From Epiperipatus broadwayi (taxonomy: Eukaryota > Onychophora > Udeonychophora > Euonychophora > Peripatidae): a stretch of DNA of 64,000 nucleotides. Positions 1 through 11,555 of the stretch are shown one piece after another (position 1 is the stretch's first letter; every line of letters begins with the position of its first letter). The notes beneath the pieces are model-generated. The model did no database searches, had not been told where the DNA came from, and saw only the letters and a program-made list of their open reading frames with translations. Location of the stretch: positions 10,650,563 to 10,714,562 of the forward strand of contig JAQFVV010012418.1 in NCBI GenBank assembly GCA_028023455.1, in the 5' to 3' direction. The translations under genes were made by a program, and so were the position numbers.

Positions 1-537
1 ATAAGTGAGTAAAAATTAAGAAAAAAGTATGATGATATGAAAAACAAATAATGTTAATATGTTGCAAACATTGTAAATGTATATATTTTTACACTATTTC
101 TATAACTAAATAGGAACTATATTTTATTATTGTGATATAGCTATGATTTTATTATTATCTCAAAACAAACTAAAGTCAGACATATTCTTATAATGTATTA
201 AAAAAGTTAGTTATAGAGAAAATATTTGTATTATTTTTATAGGATTAAAGTCATATATCATATACTTGTATAGAAAAATTTCAGAGCAGTTTCAGTAGAT
301 ATAATAGAACTATTTGGCATGTAAAATTTTCAACATTTAGTTTAACATAATGAAGTAGAATGTCTTCTTGGGCATCATCTTTGTGAAAATATAATTTATA
401 TAATGCAGTAAATACACTAATACACAAAAAGATATGATTGCATCAAAATTTGTGTACAATGTCGAAATAGAAAACATTAAAACACTTATTTTAATCATAA
501 AATTTGTGCAAAACTTATTTAAATTCCATTCAGGCAA
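1..537. other. A+T-rich non-coding stretch
   Basis: No recognisable coding or RNA signal on either strand. Short ORFs here lack motifs and look like chance readings of A+T-rich DNA. Confidence 0.6.
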
Positions 538-1260
538 AAATTTGCATTTGTAGCTCTTGCATTTGTGTACTTGTTGAGGACAATCTCATTTGATGCTCCA
601 GCAGTAGTCTGCCATCATATTTCTGTCCCATTGCTCTTGATAACACTTTTCCATTGTCTTCAGATTTTGATGAAAGCATTCTCCCTGATTATTACTAACA
701 AAAATTTGTTCATGCTTCCTGAAATAGGCTATTTAAGCTGACCACTGAAGTACATTCTTTTCTTGAAGCCTGGAGGCTAATAACTCAGTTGCTTTATTTG
801 ATAGACCCAATTATCTTACTAAGCCATTCAATTCAGGTTTGCTAAACTTCTGAGGGGTTAATGACTGCTTGGCATCAGAAAAAGACCCTTCAGATTCTAC
901 AACCATTTCATCATGCATCTCAAAAAATTACACTTGAAATACTATGTTCACTTTGTTTGTCCTTAGAAAAAATAAAACCATTGAAAACTGGAACCAGGAG
1001 GGTCTCACAGGGTGGGATAGGTCGTATTGCAGAAGAAATATTAGGATATGCAGTCATGCTATTTTTTTACCAAGGCCCTTTGTATGGATCAGACAGAAAT
1101 AACAGTCACAGCTGTGGTTTTTAAGTTCACTCCAAACCATGGAAATACCAAAAGGTATTTCTTTGTGTTTTCCTTTTGTCTAGTCATGAAGCATTTCCTC
1201 ACAATTATGACACACAATATGAGGAGCTCAATTCTTGTATTGATCGCCAAGGGGAACTTG
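538..1260 (-). pseudogene. Relic of an uncharacterised invertebrate protein family (CYFC / IRPIP / HQ...MEK...ADYCW motifs)
   Basis: Read on the minus strand across several frames, conserved peptides appear in order. They are CHNCEEMLHD near 1215, PFGISMVWSELK and CDCYFCL near 1155-1090, YPNISSAIRPIPPCE near 1040-1000, LVPVF near 985, then after a gap ECFHQNLKTMEKCYQ and NMMADYCWSIK at about 685-590. From memory, these match an uncharacterised family expanded in several invertebrate genomes, which usually reads close to MVWREP..H...CYFC, IRPVPH and ERFHQD...MEKRYQG.W...ADYCW. Its function is unknown to me. The copy is disabled: several in-frame stops, frame changes, and the middle of the usual protein is missing between the RLQEKNVLQ peptide (near 770-745) and ECFHQ. 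It could be a processed pseudogene or the relic of a mobile element that carried the gene. No flanking repeats or poly-A were found. Confidence 0.6.
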
Positions 1261-2814
1261 AAAATAGACAATATATTCATGTCACAAATGATGAAATATT
1301 GTGCATTTGACATTGAAGTATGTAACAGCCATATATATAACAGAAGGCGTCAGGACTATTCTTACATTTAAGCCTACTCAAAGAAGCCATGATTCAATCT
1401 AAAACAAAATAAGAGGGTGTTTTCATCAGATAATTTTTTACATTTAAAAACTACAATTATGTAAAAGTGATGTTTGTAAAACATTAATTGCCTTGTGATA
1501 GTGTTCAATCCAAGAGTCGTTACCTTTTAGCTCCAATTTGAAAACCAATGCATCCCATTAACTGTAACAGAAAGAAATTAAAATTGCATAAAAACTAGAG
1601 CATGCACTAAAAATGAATTTTAGATTTGGAATCAGTGATGCAGAAATATGTAGAAAAAGTTCTAAAACCTCATGCAACAGAAAATAAAAAAAAAAATGTT
1701 GCCCAGTGTAATTATTATAATACTTCCTATTAAAAAATACTCTTAATGAATATATCAGAGTCTTATAAAACAATCTTTTGCTTTTAAAATGATAATTTTA
1801 TAAAGATTACTTAAGTCTTGGCTACTCTGATGTATCCATTAAGTGTATTTACAGTAATTATAATAATTTAAAAAATGTGAAGATTAAAAAAAGATTTTTT
1901 TTTTGTCTTTTAAATTGCCTTCTTATAAAAATTTAAAACAATGTTAATTTGTTTGGGAAAGATATTACTTTAAATAATTTATTAAATAATATAAAAATAA
2001 CATTTAAAACAATGTTGTTCCTGGGATAATTTATATTATTTCTTATTTTTTTTGCATAGAATTACATGATACTTGTGAGTTTTCAGGAATACCAATATGA
2101 CAGCCTATATTTTTGATAAATATACAGTTTTAAAGGTTTACCAATATGGCAGCTCGAATATAATTAACAATCTTCCAACATTTGCAAAATTAATGTCAAA
2201 TTTTTTAAAAAAGGAATAGTTACATTTACAAAAAAATGAATGGAGAACCTTCAATCTCCGAAATTATGATTACAAAAAATGAACTATGTAAATACAATAA
2301 TTATAATTTATTCATGTTGGTGGCATTCAATCTCTAATAGCCTTGAAAATCACTACAAATGTATCTTGTTGTTGTTGTAATTGATGTCACATAAATTCTG
2401 CTAAATAGGAATCTAGGTGTTGTCACAAGGTTCCTCAGTATTTTTTATTTTAATATCATGACCACAATGCATACTTTTTTGGAAGGTAAAATTCCATACC
2501 TTTGGAAATACTCCATTGCTTCTTGTTCTGTGACAGGAAAGTCCCAAATTTTGATTATTATCAAAATATATAAAAATCTGGCCAAAAAGAAAAACGAGTC
2601 ATCAAAAGTTGCAACAACATTAAGAACATCTTGTCATTTCCACTTTGTAATTATAAGTAAAAAAAAATGAAATAAATAGTCTTCTTGAAATTAAACAGAA
2701 TTTATATGAAAATTATTAGAATTTATTAATTCTTTTGAAATTTTTTTTTTTTTTTAAATTTAATAAGTAAGATCTTTGGATTATTATAGACTCTTAGAAC
2801 ATTTGTATTGATTT
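1261..2814. other. A+T-rich intergenic DNA
   Basis: No gene or mobile-element signal recognised. A short phrase, ACCAATATGRCAGC, occurs twice about 55 bp apart near 2090-2155, hinting at an old local duplication. Confidence 0.5.
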
Positions 2815-3245
2815 TGGAAACCATTATGGATTTCATATGAATGACATGGATAAACTGCAAATATTGTATTTGTATTATTATTTTTTTTGGTTTAATTTTT
2901 GTAAGTGTAGGTAAGACATATTTGAAGACATGAATAAACTAAATATTGTATTTATATTATTATTTTTAGTTCATTTTTTATAAACGTAAGTAAAACATCT
3001 TCAGAAGATTGTAGGCCCTATTCATTTTTTTGTAAATATAACTAACACATATTCAGGAGATTGAAGACTCCCCATTTATTTATTTTTATAAATGTAACTA
3101 ACCTATCTTTAGGCAGTAAATAAAAAAATTGAAATAAAGATTATCAATTAAATTTATCGGAATTTATTGCTTAATTTTTTAATTTAACAAAACAAACATA
3201 GCTTAAGGAGATTATAGGCCTTCCACTCATTTCGTAAACAATTTT
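2815..3245. repeat. Degenerate short-period tandem repeat
   Basis: A related phrase recurs about every 52-100 bp: GTAAGTGTAGGTAAGACATA (2901), GTAAGTAAAACATCTTCAGA (about 2986), then ATAACTAACACATATTCAGG (about 3038), GTAACTAACCTATCTTTAGG (about 3093), and a weaker unit ending AAGGAGATTATAGGCC near 3210. Each is followed by T-rich sequence and, in several units, by a GATTGTAGGCC-like phrase. The units are too diverged to align exactly by eye. Confidence 0.5.
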
Positions 3246-3484
3246 GGGGTAAATAAACACACTTGCAAATCTTAAAAATGTCCATTTGGTAGAAGTAGTT
3301 TAAAAATTGGTTACTAAATTTTTGTTTTTATTAATTTCTTTTCTTTCTCTAGTCACAATTTGAGTTAAGAGTTTAAGATTTTTAGTATTAAACCCTTTAT
3401 TCAGTACTAAAAATCAATAAATTGTACTTGATATATTAAAAATATAAGTTTACAAATAAAAACATTCAAAAATATATTTAAATT

Positions 3485-6150
3485 TTCCAAATATCATCAA
3501 CATCATCAGCTTCTAGGTGCTGTCATTGCAGCCACATTATTCTATCTTTATCAGATCACTTTATAACTATATATGAAAACATCCAATTTCACTGAGCACC
3601 TTTTTAAGGTAGAATATTCTTGATCTGCCTCTCTATTTTATTTCTAAAATTTTGCCTTCCAAAATATTTTGTAAAAATGTGCCTTATCCTAAAACTTAAT
3701 GTTTTTCATTTTTATTATATTTAGTGATTCTCTTTTTACTACAACTTCTCTTAATATTTGATCATAATTCTTCATTTCCATAGTTTCTCCAAAGCCACAT
3801 TTCCATTCTTTCTTCTTTTCTTGTTTTCCAAATGATCATGTCTTGAAATCACATGCTAATATTCTCCAAATAACGGTTTTAAATAAAATTCATTCTATTT
3901 TTTTGTATTGATATTTGTATTAAATAGTGAAGTTTTTTTTTATATTTTGAAAAGTATGTTTTGCTAATATTATCCTCCTTTTAATCTCCTCAAAACAATT
4001 ATTGTAATTACAAATCATACTTTCCAGATAACAAAATTTCTTAACTTATTTTAAAGATATATTATTTATCTGCAAATCAATCATTCTTTTTATCTTTTAT
4101 CTGTCTATCACCACCACCCTACTCTTATTAACATTTATCTTTAATTTAAAAGACTCTACAAGCAAATTCAAAATCTTAATATTTTTTTTTCTGAATCGGC
4201 AAATAAAGTTATATCATCTGCATAATGAATGCAATCAATATATCCACCATTAATTTTCATTTTTTTTATAATAATTATTACGTACTCAGTAATAAATTGA
4301 ATAGTAAAATGATAATGCTGCAGCCCTGCTTCATATTTCTTTTTATGTTAGCATTAGCTTTACAATTATTTATAACTATTTCTCTATTTTGATATTTATA
4401 TAAATCCAAAATTGACTATTTATATTTTCAGTGATGGCCTATGTTTTTCATTCCTTTAAATAACAACTTCCAATTCATTTTGTTAAAATCTTCAAATCAA
4501 TAGAAGCCACAAATCTTCTTTATAATTTCCGTTATTTTTGCAAAATTAATGGTTAATGATATTATTGCTTCTGTAGTTCTTTTTTCTGATCTAAACCTAT
4601 ATTGATATTTATCCATATTCTCATCTATCATTCTTTATATTTTTAATTATTATGAGCAAAATCTTTGAGATGTGAAATACTAAAACTATTGTTCTATTAT
4701 TTGTGCAATCATTTGCATTACTGTTTTTTTGGAAAGACAATAGTTTTTGCAGTCCTAAAAATAGTTGGTATTGTACCTTTTTCAGAAAATCATGTTATCA
4801 CAATTTTTTAAAAGTTCATTTGAAATGCTATGTATATCAGATACCTTATTATTCTTTATGTTAATAATTACATAATCAAAATCTCCTGCTATTACAGATG
4901 CTCTCTCATCTTTATCAACCATATTATTATCTACTATATAATATCTCAAATTTATATTTATTGTTTTTTCTCTTTTAAATAAATATTCAATATATTCTTT
5001 CCAACATTACATTTTCTTGTTTTCAATAAGTATTTTTCCTTCATTATTTTTAACAATATTATTATTCAATATTTTGATTTTTTCATATACCTGTTTAACA
5101 TTTTCAACATTTTTGTGGTTTTCAATTTCTCCAATTATATTTATCCATTTTGTTTTTCAAACTATATAAACTGATATTATTAAATTTTTAATTCTTTTAT
5201 ATTGATCATAATATTTATGTTAAACTTCATTCCTTTTTAAAATTAAATCCAATATTTCTTGAGTTGTCCTTAGGTACTAATGCCATTTCCCCCAATATTT
5301 TAGTCCCAACTGTCTTTATATATGCTTTAATATTCCTTGATTAAATATTATCAATATCTACCATATTACTTTGATCATTAAATTTTATAACTATGTCATG
5401 ATCTTATAATTTATTTAAACACTATTTATTTTGATAGATATAATTTTCCTATTAAGTTTTGCCCAAAGAAGCACAAGATTAATATTCCTATTAGTACCAG
5501 GGTAGCTATGACTAGACTGCATCTGATTAATGCTTTAATTATAATATAATTAATCAAATATTTTTTAAAATTTCAGGAGGTTTAGGAATAATATTTTTTT
5601 TTAGGCACATTATATAATATGTTGGATAATACCATCTAATGCGGCACACACAATTCAATCTTTTATCTTGAGAATTCATATCAATTAAACCAAATCGAAA
5701 CACACATCTTGAATTGTTATATACATCCACAGATGCATTGAAATCACTCATCAAAATAATATTATTCTTATTATTAACAAGTTCTAATAAATCCTTTAAT
5801 CTCTCATAAATACTTTCTTCTTCCCCATCATTATTAATAGTACGAAAATATACCTGTACCAATTCTATATCTAATGGTCTTCATTTTACTCATTAAATTT
5901 TTTTCACTCATATGATAAATGTTTAACACCCTAGTCATTCATCAACTCTTTATATAAGAATACCATCTTTATTTTTAAACTTCTCACCTCAAATATAAAA
6001 TATTCTGAATTCTTCTGATTTAAAATTGTCATATCCATCAATATAGTTTTATGTGTACTTAAAACACACATCTTATATTTTATCACTGACATCTTAACTT
6101 CTTCAAACCAATTAGGTTTGCATAATATCTTCACATTCCAACTAGTTATC
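3485..6150 (-). mobile_element. Decayed RTE-clade LINE, minus strand
   Basis: The minus strand shows landmarks of an APE-RT retrotransposon in the correct order. Near 6134-6070 is an N-terminal endonuclease-like segment (NVKILCK...EEVK...YKM). At 5862-5700 is VQVYF followed by MSDFNA (5733-5752), equivalent to the GDFNA active-site motif, then FGLIDMNSQDKRLNC, which matches the usual FG..N.RG.RL segment. At 4213-4224 is the RT catalytic YADD, in the context HYADDITLFADS. At the far end is a C-terminal NVAAMTAPRS peptide followed by a stop and a GATGATGTTGATGAT tail at about 3488-3505. RTE elements typically end in such short tandem tails. Many stops and frame changes show it is dead. The spacing is compatible with a nearly full-length copy that has lost some internal sequence. 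Confidence 0.7.
4213..4224 (-). other. RT catalytic motif YADD of the decayed RTE element
   Basis: On the minus strand the codons read Tyr-Ala-Asp-Asp, preceded by a His and followed by ITLFADS. This is the palm-domain metal-binding motif of non-LTR reverse transcriptases and anchors the identification of the surrounding relic. Confidence 0.75.
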
Positions 6151-6879
6151 TTAATTTATTATTTTCTTTACAATGATTTTGTGGGTTAATGAATTGAGTG
6201 GTCTCATTTTTTCTACTCCTTCCATGGTTTGGTAAATGAATTTCATGATTAGTAAAATAACTATTAAATCTATTCTTTCTTTTGTGGTTGCTTATCATGG
6301 TATATCCAAAGATCATTAATGTAGTGATTTACTTACATTCTCATGCCATTGATCATCCTAAGGCTTATCTGCCTTCAGGGAAGATTTTTTTCCTAAAGAC
6401 AAAAGAATGTCCTAATTCTCTATTTGCTCATTTGCTCTCCAAAGAAATTATTGGGAATGATAATGGGGTATTTCTTATAGAGGCCTCTTCAGTAAAAGTA
6501 ATATGCCCTGCATGAAAAAGAGATGACTGAAATATTACCCTATAATAATACAGTATTTAGAGTTGTATAGCTGAAAAATATTGGCAGATTACATTTCAGA
6601 CTGCATTGAAATTGGTTTGGTAAGTTTTGAGTGATGTGCAATAGATGATGTTATATATTTTAAAAATATGCTTACATTTGATTTGATGTCTATTGCAGTA
6701 AAAATGTTTACAAATAAAACAGAAAAAAAAAGAAAGGATAAAATTTTGCTTTCACAAACACAAAAATCTGGGAATTAAGTTTTAATGCATCTAAATATTA
6801 AGAATGTTTACATTGCTTAATTTCTCAATTTTTTTTTCTAAATATAGGAAAAAATTGATATATTACAATGATGACAATT
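6151..6879. other. Non-coding stretch with one unexplained 77-codon ORF
   Basis: The only notable reading is a plus-strand ORF at 6282-6515 in somewhat less A+T-rich DNA. It contains the peptides HAIDHPKAYLPSGKIFF and GVFLIEASSVKV. I recognise no family and see no splice or promoter context. It could be an exon, a transposon fragment or chance. Confidence 0.35.
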
Positions 6880-7740
6880 ATTTTTTTCATACTGACTGAT
6901 TGTCATAATGCTATTGAAAAAGATAAATTAACAAAATCTTTGTTGAGTAAATTTCATTTTTTAAGTGCGAATAAATAATTATAAAGTCATCATAAAGCTA
7001 TAAAATTCTGTTCCAAAATTTAAATTTACATTTATATGTGTAAAATAGTACAGTAGTTCTGTGTTACAGCATTTGACAAATTTTAATGATTGTACTTTTT
7101 CTTTTTATCATTACTTCAAATTTTTAACTTGTATTTTTAAAAATGAAAGATATTACAAAAAAGTGTAAACATGAAAATATCTTTAATAATTATTATACAA
7201 ATATTTTGTAAAAATAATAGTAAATATTTAAATAAACACAAAATTATATAATGTTTTATGTATTACTAACAACAATCAAATTTGTTTATATGACGAAGAT
7301 CAAAGAATCTATCAATCATCAACTTTCTATTCTTCTGTCAGCACTATTATAGTTTTCCTCTGTGGATTAGTTTATGAACTACTGATTTTCTCAGATTTGT
7401 TTTAGACTAATAAATCAATATTTACTTTATTTTCTATTTTACCATCAAATGAATGTAATCCAGCAAAATACCCCTAAAGATAGCAAAAAGAGACATTTAA
7501 TATTGAAACACAGCAGCCCCATTATAGTAATGCATGTCACACAGGATCTCAGAATTATTAATTTAAGACAATAAATTTAAAAAGCAACTTCTACATATAC
7601 ATCCCAAAGGAAAATTAAAATTTCCTTCTTCATTTTTTACAATTAATTATAAATGACCCTAAAATTTCTTTCTCATATTAAATGAAATGTTTGACTCAAA
7701 AAATATCATGCTATTTGTAGTACATAATTCAAAATTTATT
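6880..7740 (+). repeat. Unrecognised dispersed repeat, copy A
   Basis: This is one of three diverged copies on the same strand (others near 31070-31460 and 43640-44310). Shared landmarks include TAATAATTATTATACAA (about 7187), AATATTTAAATAAACACAA (about 7225), a phrase close to CTAATAAATCAATATT (about 7408), ACCATCAAA (about 7441), CAGCAAAA followed by a short gap (about 7463), and an A-rich AGAGAC-like segment. No coding potential is visible and the ends are not defined. It may be a SINE, an old LTR or a DNA-element remnant. Confidence 0.5.
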
Positions 7741-9949
7741 AAAGCAATTTTTGAAATACACCCCCCCCCATATTATTAGGATGAACAATTCTAAAATATT
7801 GCATTGCTATATTGCATTTTCATTGAAGTAACAAATTTTGAAGAAAATCTATTGGTAGAAGTAGGATAAAAATCAGTCGCGATTCACCTAGGTTAAATAA
7901 AAGCATTAAAAAAAGGTCCAAGCATCAGTAGAAAGGCAAAACATAAAAGAAAATAGAAAACAAAGTAAAAATTGTACAAAAAATTGACATCAACATTACT
8001 GTAATTGAAAATGAACATACACACAATCTTATTATCCTCACAAGTTCTGAGAGATAGCTAATGCCAGGAGAAGCTTTTGACAATTGATTCAGGATCTTGT
8101 TCTAACATTAGTGACTGAAATAAAACAAGATAAAAGAAAATAAAAAGAAAATGAAAGAAAAACATAATTATTTATTTATTAATGTTAATGATATTATGAG
8201 TAAATTATGACAAGATGTTATCTCAAAGCCACCTACAGTTAATGATAATTGAGGTCAATAACACTGTTGTCGGCAATCCCATAAAATGTATATATTTAAA
8301 TCAGTATATATTCTCTTCATTTAATTAAGACTTTTAAAATATTATTTATATAAACTTTGATTAGCAAAATTTTGCAAAAAGAAAAACAAAGTGGGGAAAA
8401 AGTCAGCTCTTTTTATCGTAGAATATTTAAATATTTTTCTAGTTATTTAATTATATTTTCTGAGTTGCTGAAAATTTTATTTTATATTTTATTCAATGTG
8501 AAGAAGATTTCATTTTTCTCAGATATATATATATTCATTTTTATATTGATAAGATAACTCACTGTTGGCATCTTCGAATGACGAAGATGGTTTTTATTCC
8601 CTTGAATGCATGCATATTCCGTGTTCTGAGGCATAGCTGATATACGGCTGCTTTTAAATTTACTTTTCTGATTCATAGGCGATTTTTTTATTTGCATTTA
8701 ATATGTTCAACATTTATTCTTTTCTTCCTTTTTTTGTAAACATAAATGCTAATTGGTGATAAAAGATATATATATATATTGGTGAATAAACTCATAGTGT
8801 CTGTCTACTCTTTTCACAAGAGAAATAGACATCCCATTGACAAACAGTAAACGCTCAAAAAAGTCAATACTTTAAATATAATGAGTAAGTCATAAAAATA
8901 AACTTATAACACCTTTTTTTAAAACTTAAATTTATTCAACATAGCATTTTCAAAATAAAACTTAAATATACTGTATTAAACAAATTTAAATTAAAAATGG
9001 ACTATACAAACATTTAAATTCCTAAATATAAATTATATAACGGTGACATGTTATAACAATTCTGCATTTAAATTTACCACAGTTACTTATTTTAATTTAA
9101 TCATATAGGCATGCAAAAATATACAACTTTCACAATACGTACCAAATGAATTAATCTTGTTCAAGTGATTCAGATTGTTTATATTTTTAGATCATCATTG
9201 AAATTGTTCTTATATATCTACAGGATTTTACATCAATTTAAATTTCTAATGACAATTTTATAATAGGCATTTATTTAGATATTAATATTATAACAATATT
9301 TTTTATATTAACGAATAAGAATCACATTTTAAATAAATATTAATATTTATTCGACTCCTATATATACTTAATTTTACCTTAAAAATAAAATATATCTAAT
9401 AAATAGAGATCAATACACGATTTTTTTTTCAAATTATATTACACTACTCCAATTTAGTCATGCCTACAATACAATATTTAAATTAGATTTTAATTATAAA
9501 AATTATTATACTTTTAATATACATTTATAGAATATATCAGACTCAAATAATTATTCAAAATTAATTATTATCTGTTATTTTAAAATAGTTTAATAATATT
9601 GGTATCTAAATATATGCATATTGGGTGTGCGTATATTTACATATAAGTATGTTAAATTAATTTAATTTGTCATAAAATTCTTTAAATATGTAAAGTCATT
9701 ATGAATGATATTCAATGATAATTACGATTAGACATTTATAGTCATTTTATTTTTATAAATTGGAAAAATAGAATCATTTTTTAGGGCAGGAATAAAGACA
9801 GGTTCAAGATATTTGGAAACTAATATGATAACATATATTTTTAATTATCTTTGTTTATATATAAGTGTCTCAAAAATTCCATTTTAATTTTTAAGAAAGT
9901 CATTTAAAATATCAATTCATATATATGACCAATTTTACATAGAATAAAT
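7741..9949. other. A+T-rich DNA with a small less A+T-rich patch at 8560-8690
   Basis: Mostly featureless. At 8560-8690 composition is less A+T-rich and includes a short hairpin, CATCTTCG-AATGA-CGAAGATG (about 8569-8589), followed by CTTGAATGCATGCATATTCC. This could be a SINE fragment but I cannot assign it. Confidence 0.4.
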
Positions 9950-10084
9950 ATATCATTAAATGTAGTTTTTTTTTTTTTAAGTGTCATAGCATCGGCCGGG
10001 ACGCGAACCCGCAACTCGGGCTCCTCAAATGTAGTTATCCGCTGATTTTTCGACCACCAATGCAAGATATCATTAAATGTAGTT
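9950..10084 (-). mobile_element. tRNA-derived retroposon (SINE or tRNA retropseudogene) with perfect TSD
   Basis: The 18-base ATATCATTAAATGTAGTT occurs at 9950-9967 and again at 10067-10084, flanking the insert. On the minus strand the insert reads a 75-nt tRNA-like body (10063-9989), then TATGACACTT, then a run of 13 A (9978-9966). The body has a 7-bp acceptor-type stem, GCATTGG with CCGATGC, and a T-arm-like GCGGG-TTCGCGT-CCCGG that matches the B-box. The D and anticodon arms do not fold well, and the conserved A58 position is C. Poly-A plus a long perfect duplication indicates LINE-mediated retroposition, and the intact duplication suggests it is young. Confidence 0.8.
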
Positions 10085-10218
10085 ATCTGCATTTTTGGGT
10101 GATTATTCAAAATATGATCAAAGATTTCTCTCCATTTATGTAGCATGGAGAATGTTATTAAACAGATATGTTAGATTTATATTTTTATGATTTTTGCTAT
10201 TTTCAACACTTTAGTCAA
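10085..10218. other. Spacer between two tRNA-like sequences
   Basis: A+T-rich, with no feature except a further similarity of AAATGTAGTTATC to part of the retroposon body at 10027-10039. Confidence 0.4.
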
Positions 10219-10290
10219 GCGTTGTTGGCCTAGTTGTTAGCATAGCTGCCTTCCAAGCAGCTGGCCCGGGTTCGTTTCCCAGGCAACGCA
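10219..10290 (+). tRNA. tRNA-Gly(UCC)-like sequence, possibly a pseudogene
   Basis: The 72-nt sequence closely resembles animal tRNA-Gly with anticodon TCC. The acceptor stem GCGTTGT pairs with GCAACGC (one G-T pair) followed by discriminator A. The anticodon arm is GCTGC-CTTCCAA-GCAGC, a perfect 5-bp stem with TCC in the loop. The T-arm is CCGGG-TTCGTTT-CCCAG, with one C-A mismatch. The normally invariant A58 is T, and the D-arm starts GCCT where the usual sequence is GTAT. It is followed by TTTGACAT and an A-run rather than a strong T terminator. It may be a decayed gene or a tRNA-derived SINE head. Confidence 0.6.
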
Positions 10291-11460
10291 TTTGACATAA
10301 AAAAAGTAAATATTAAATGGTTCATAATAAATAAATAACTATATATTTTTTCAATTTTAACACAATTACCATTATTTTTTATATTTTTTAAATTATTAAA
10401 TACCTTCCTTTATAATCCTGTAATCCTTATGATGAAGTTTCACAATATTTTCGTTAGTTATTCAAGCAGAGAATGATATTTTTTTAATCAAGTCATTAAA
10501 AATGAAAATGCATTTAATCAACAATGCTTATTTTTATAATTACATTGCTGTGTTTAAAGAAAATAACAATTTAGGATTTTAAATCCAATCTATTACTAAT
10601 AATTAACATAGTATTCAAAGCAATTTACAGTAAAAATGTTTTCAAAATAGGAGATTCTATTTGCCTTCATACTACATATTCCATTCAACTGATAGCAATA
10701 TTAATCAGGTTATTAGTTGCAATGAAAGAAAATGTATTTGTTTAACAGATGTCCAAATATTTATATTAGATTATTATTATTAAGTTTTTATGTTCAGACA
10801 CTTTGCTAAAAATTTATAAAGCTTTAAAGAACAAAAGTTAAAAAAATCTAGATTCAGAGTCAAGCTTTACTGATTGCTGAAGTCCATATTGCTTACTGCT
10901 ATACATTTTTATTAACTGTTAACCTGAACAATAATTGACTATTGAATATTAATAAATGATCTTTAATATTGTATATAAATATTTTAGTGCTCTTTTCTAA
11001 GTAAATTAAGTTTCTGATTAATAAATGCAAATTTTTAAAATTTGATACCACAAATTTAAATTTAAAATTGCGTATTTAATTTTTTCAAAATTAGAATAAT
11101 ATTATTAAAGTGCAGTTTATTAATGTAAATATTAAAATCTATACATTATATATTGGTCTTTGAATCATTATCAAAAATCTGAAAGCAAATATTTTAGAAA
11201 AGCTAAAAGTATGCTTATTCACATAAACAATGAATATTTCAAAAAATTATATGTCTTAGTAACATGCTGAGATTAAAAATCGAAAAAATAATTTTAGTGT
11301 TTAAAAATTGCTGAAACTCATCATAGAAAACAATTTCTAAAGAATTAATATTAAATTTTCCACAATATCTTTGGAATTATATCTATTTTTAATGATACAG
11401 TGATTTAAAGTTGTAAAACTTCTGATAAGTAATCTAGAAAGTCTATCCATATATATATAT
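10291..11460. other. A+T-rich intergenic DNA
   Basis: No gene, RNA or repeat feature recognised. Confidence 0.5.
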
Positions 11461-11555
11461 TATAACGATCGAAATGAAAGTGAAGATAGATTACTATATA
11501 TACTTACATAATATATATGTAACGACATATTTATATATCGTTACAATATATATAT
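11461..11555 (-). repeat. Palindrome-bearing repeat shared with 62327-62364
   Basis: Positions 11517-11545 read ATGTAACGACATATTTATAT and onward. The reverse complement is identical over 29 nt, plus about ten flanking TA-rich bases, to 62327-62364. The motif itself is a near-perfect palindrome with GTAACGA and TCGTTAC ends. A related half-site, TATAACGATCG, lies at 11461. It may be the end of an LTR (it starts TGTAACG) or of a small hairpin element. Confidence 0.5.

Noticed and set aside
1048-1371. Plus-strand 107-codon ORF as a gene
   Set aside because: It is antisense to the better supported minus-strand family relic.
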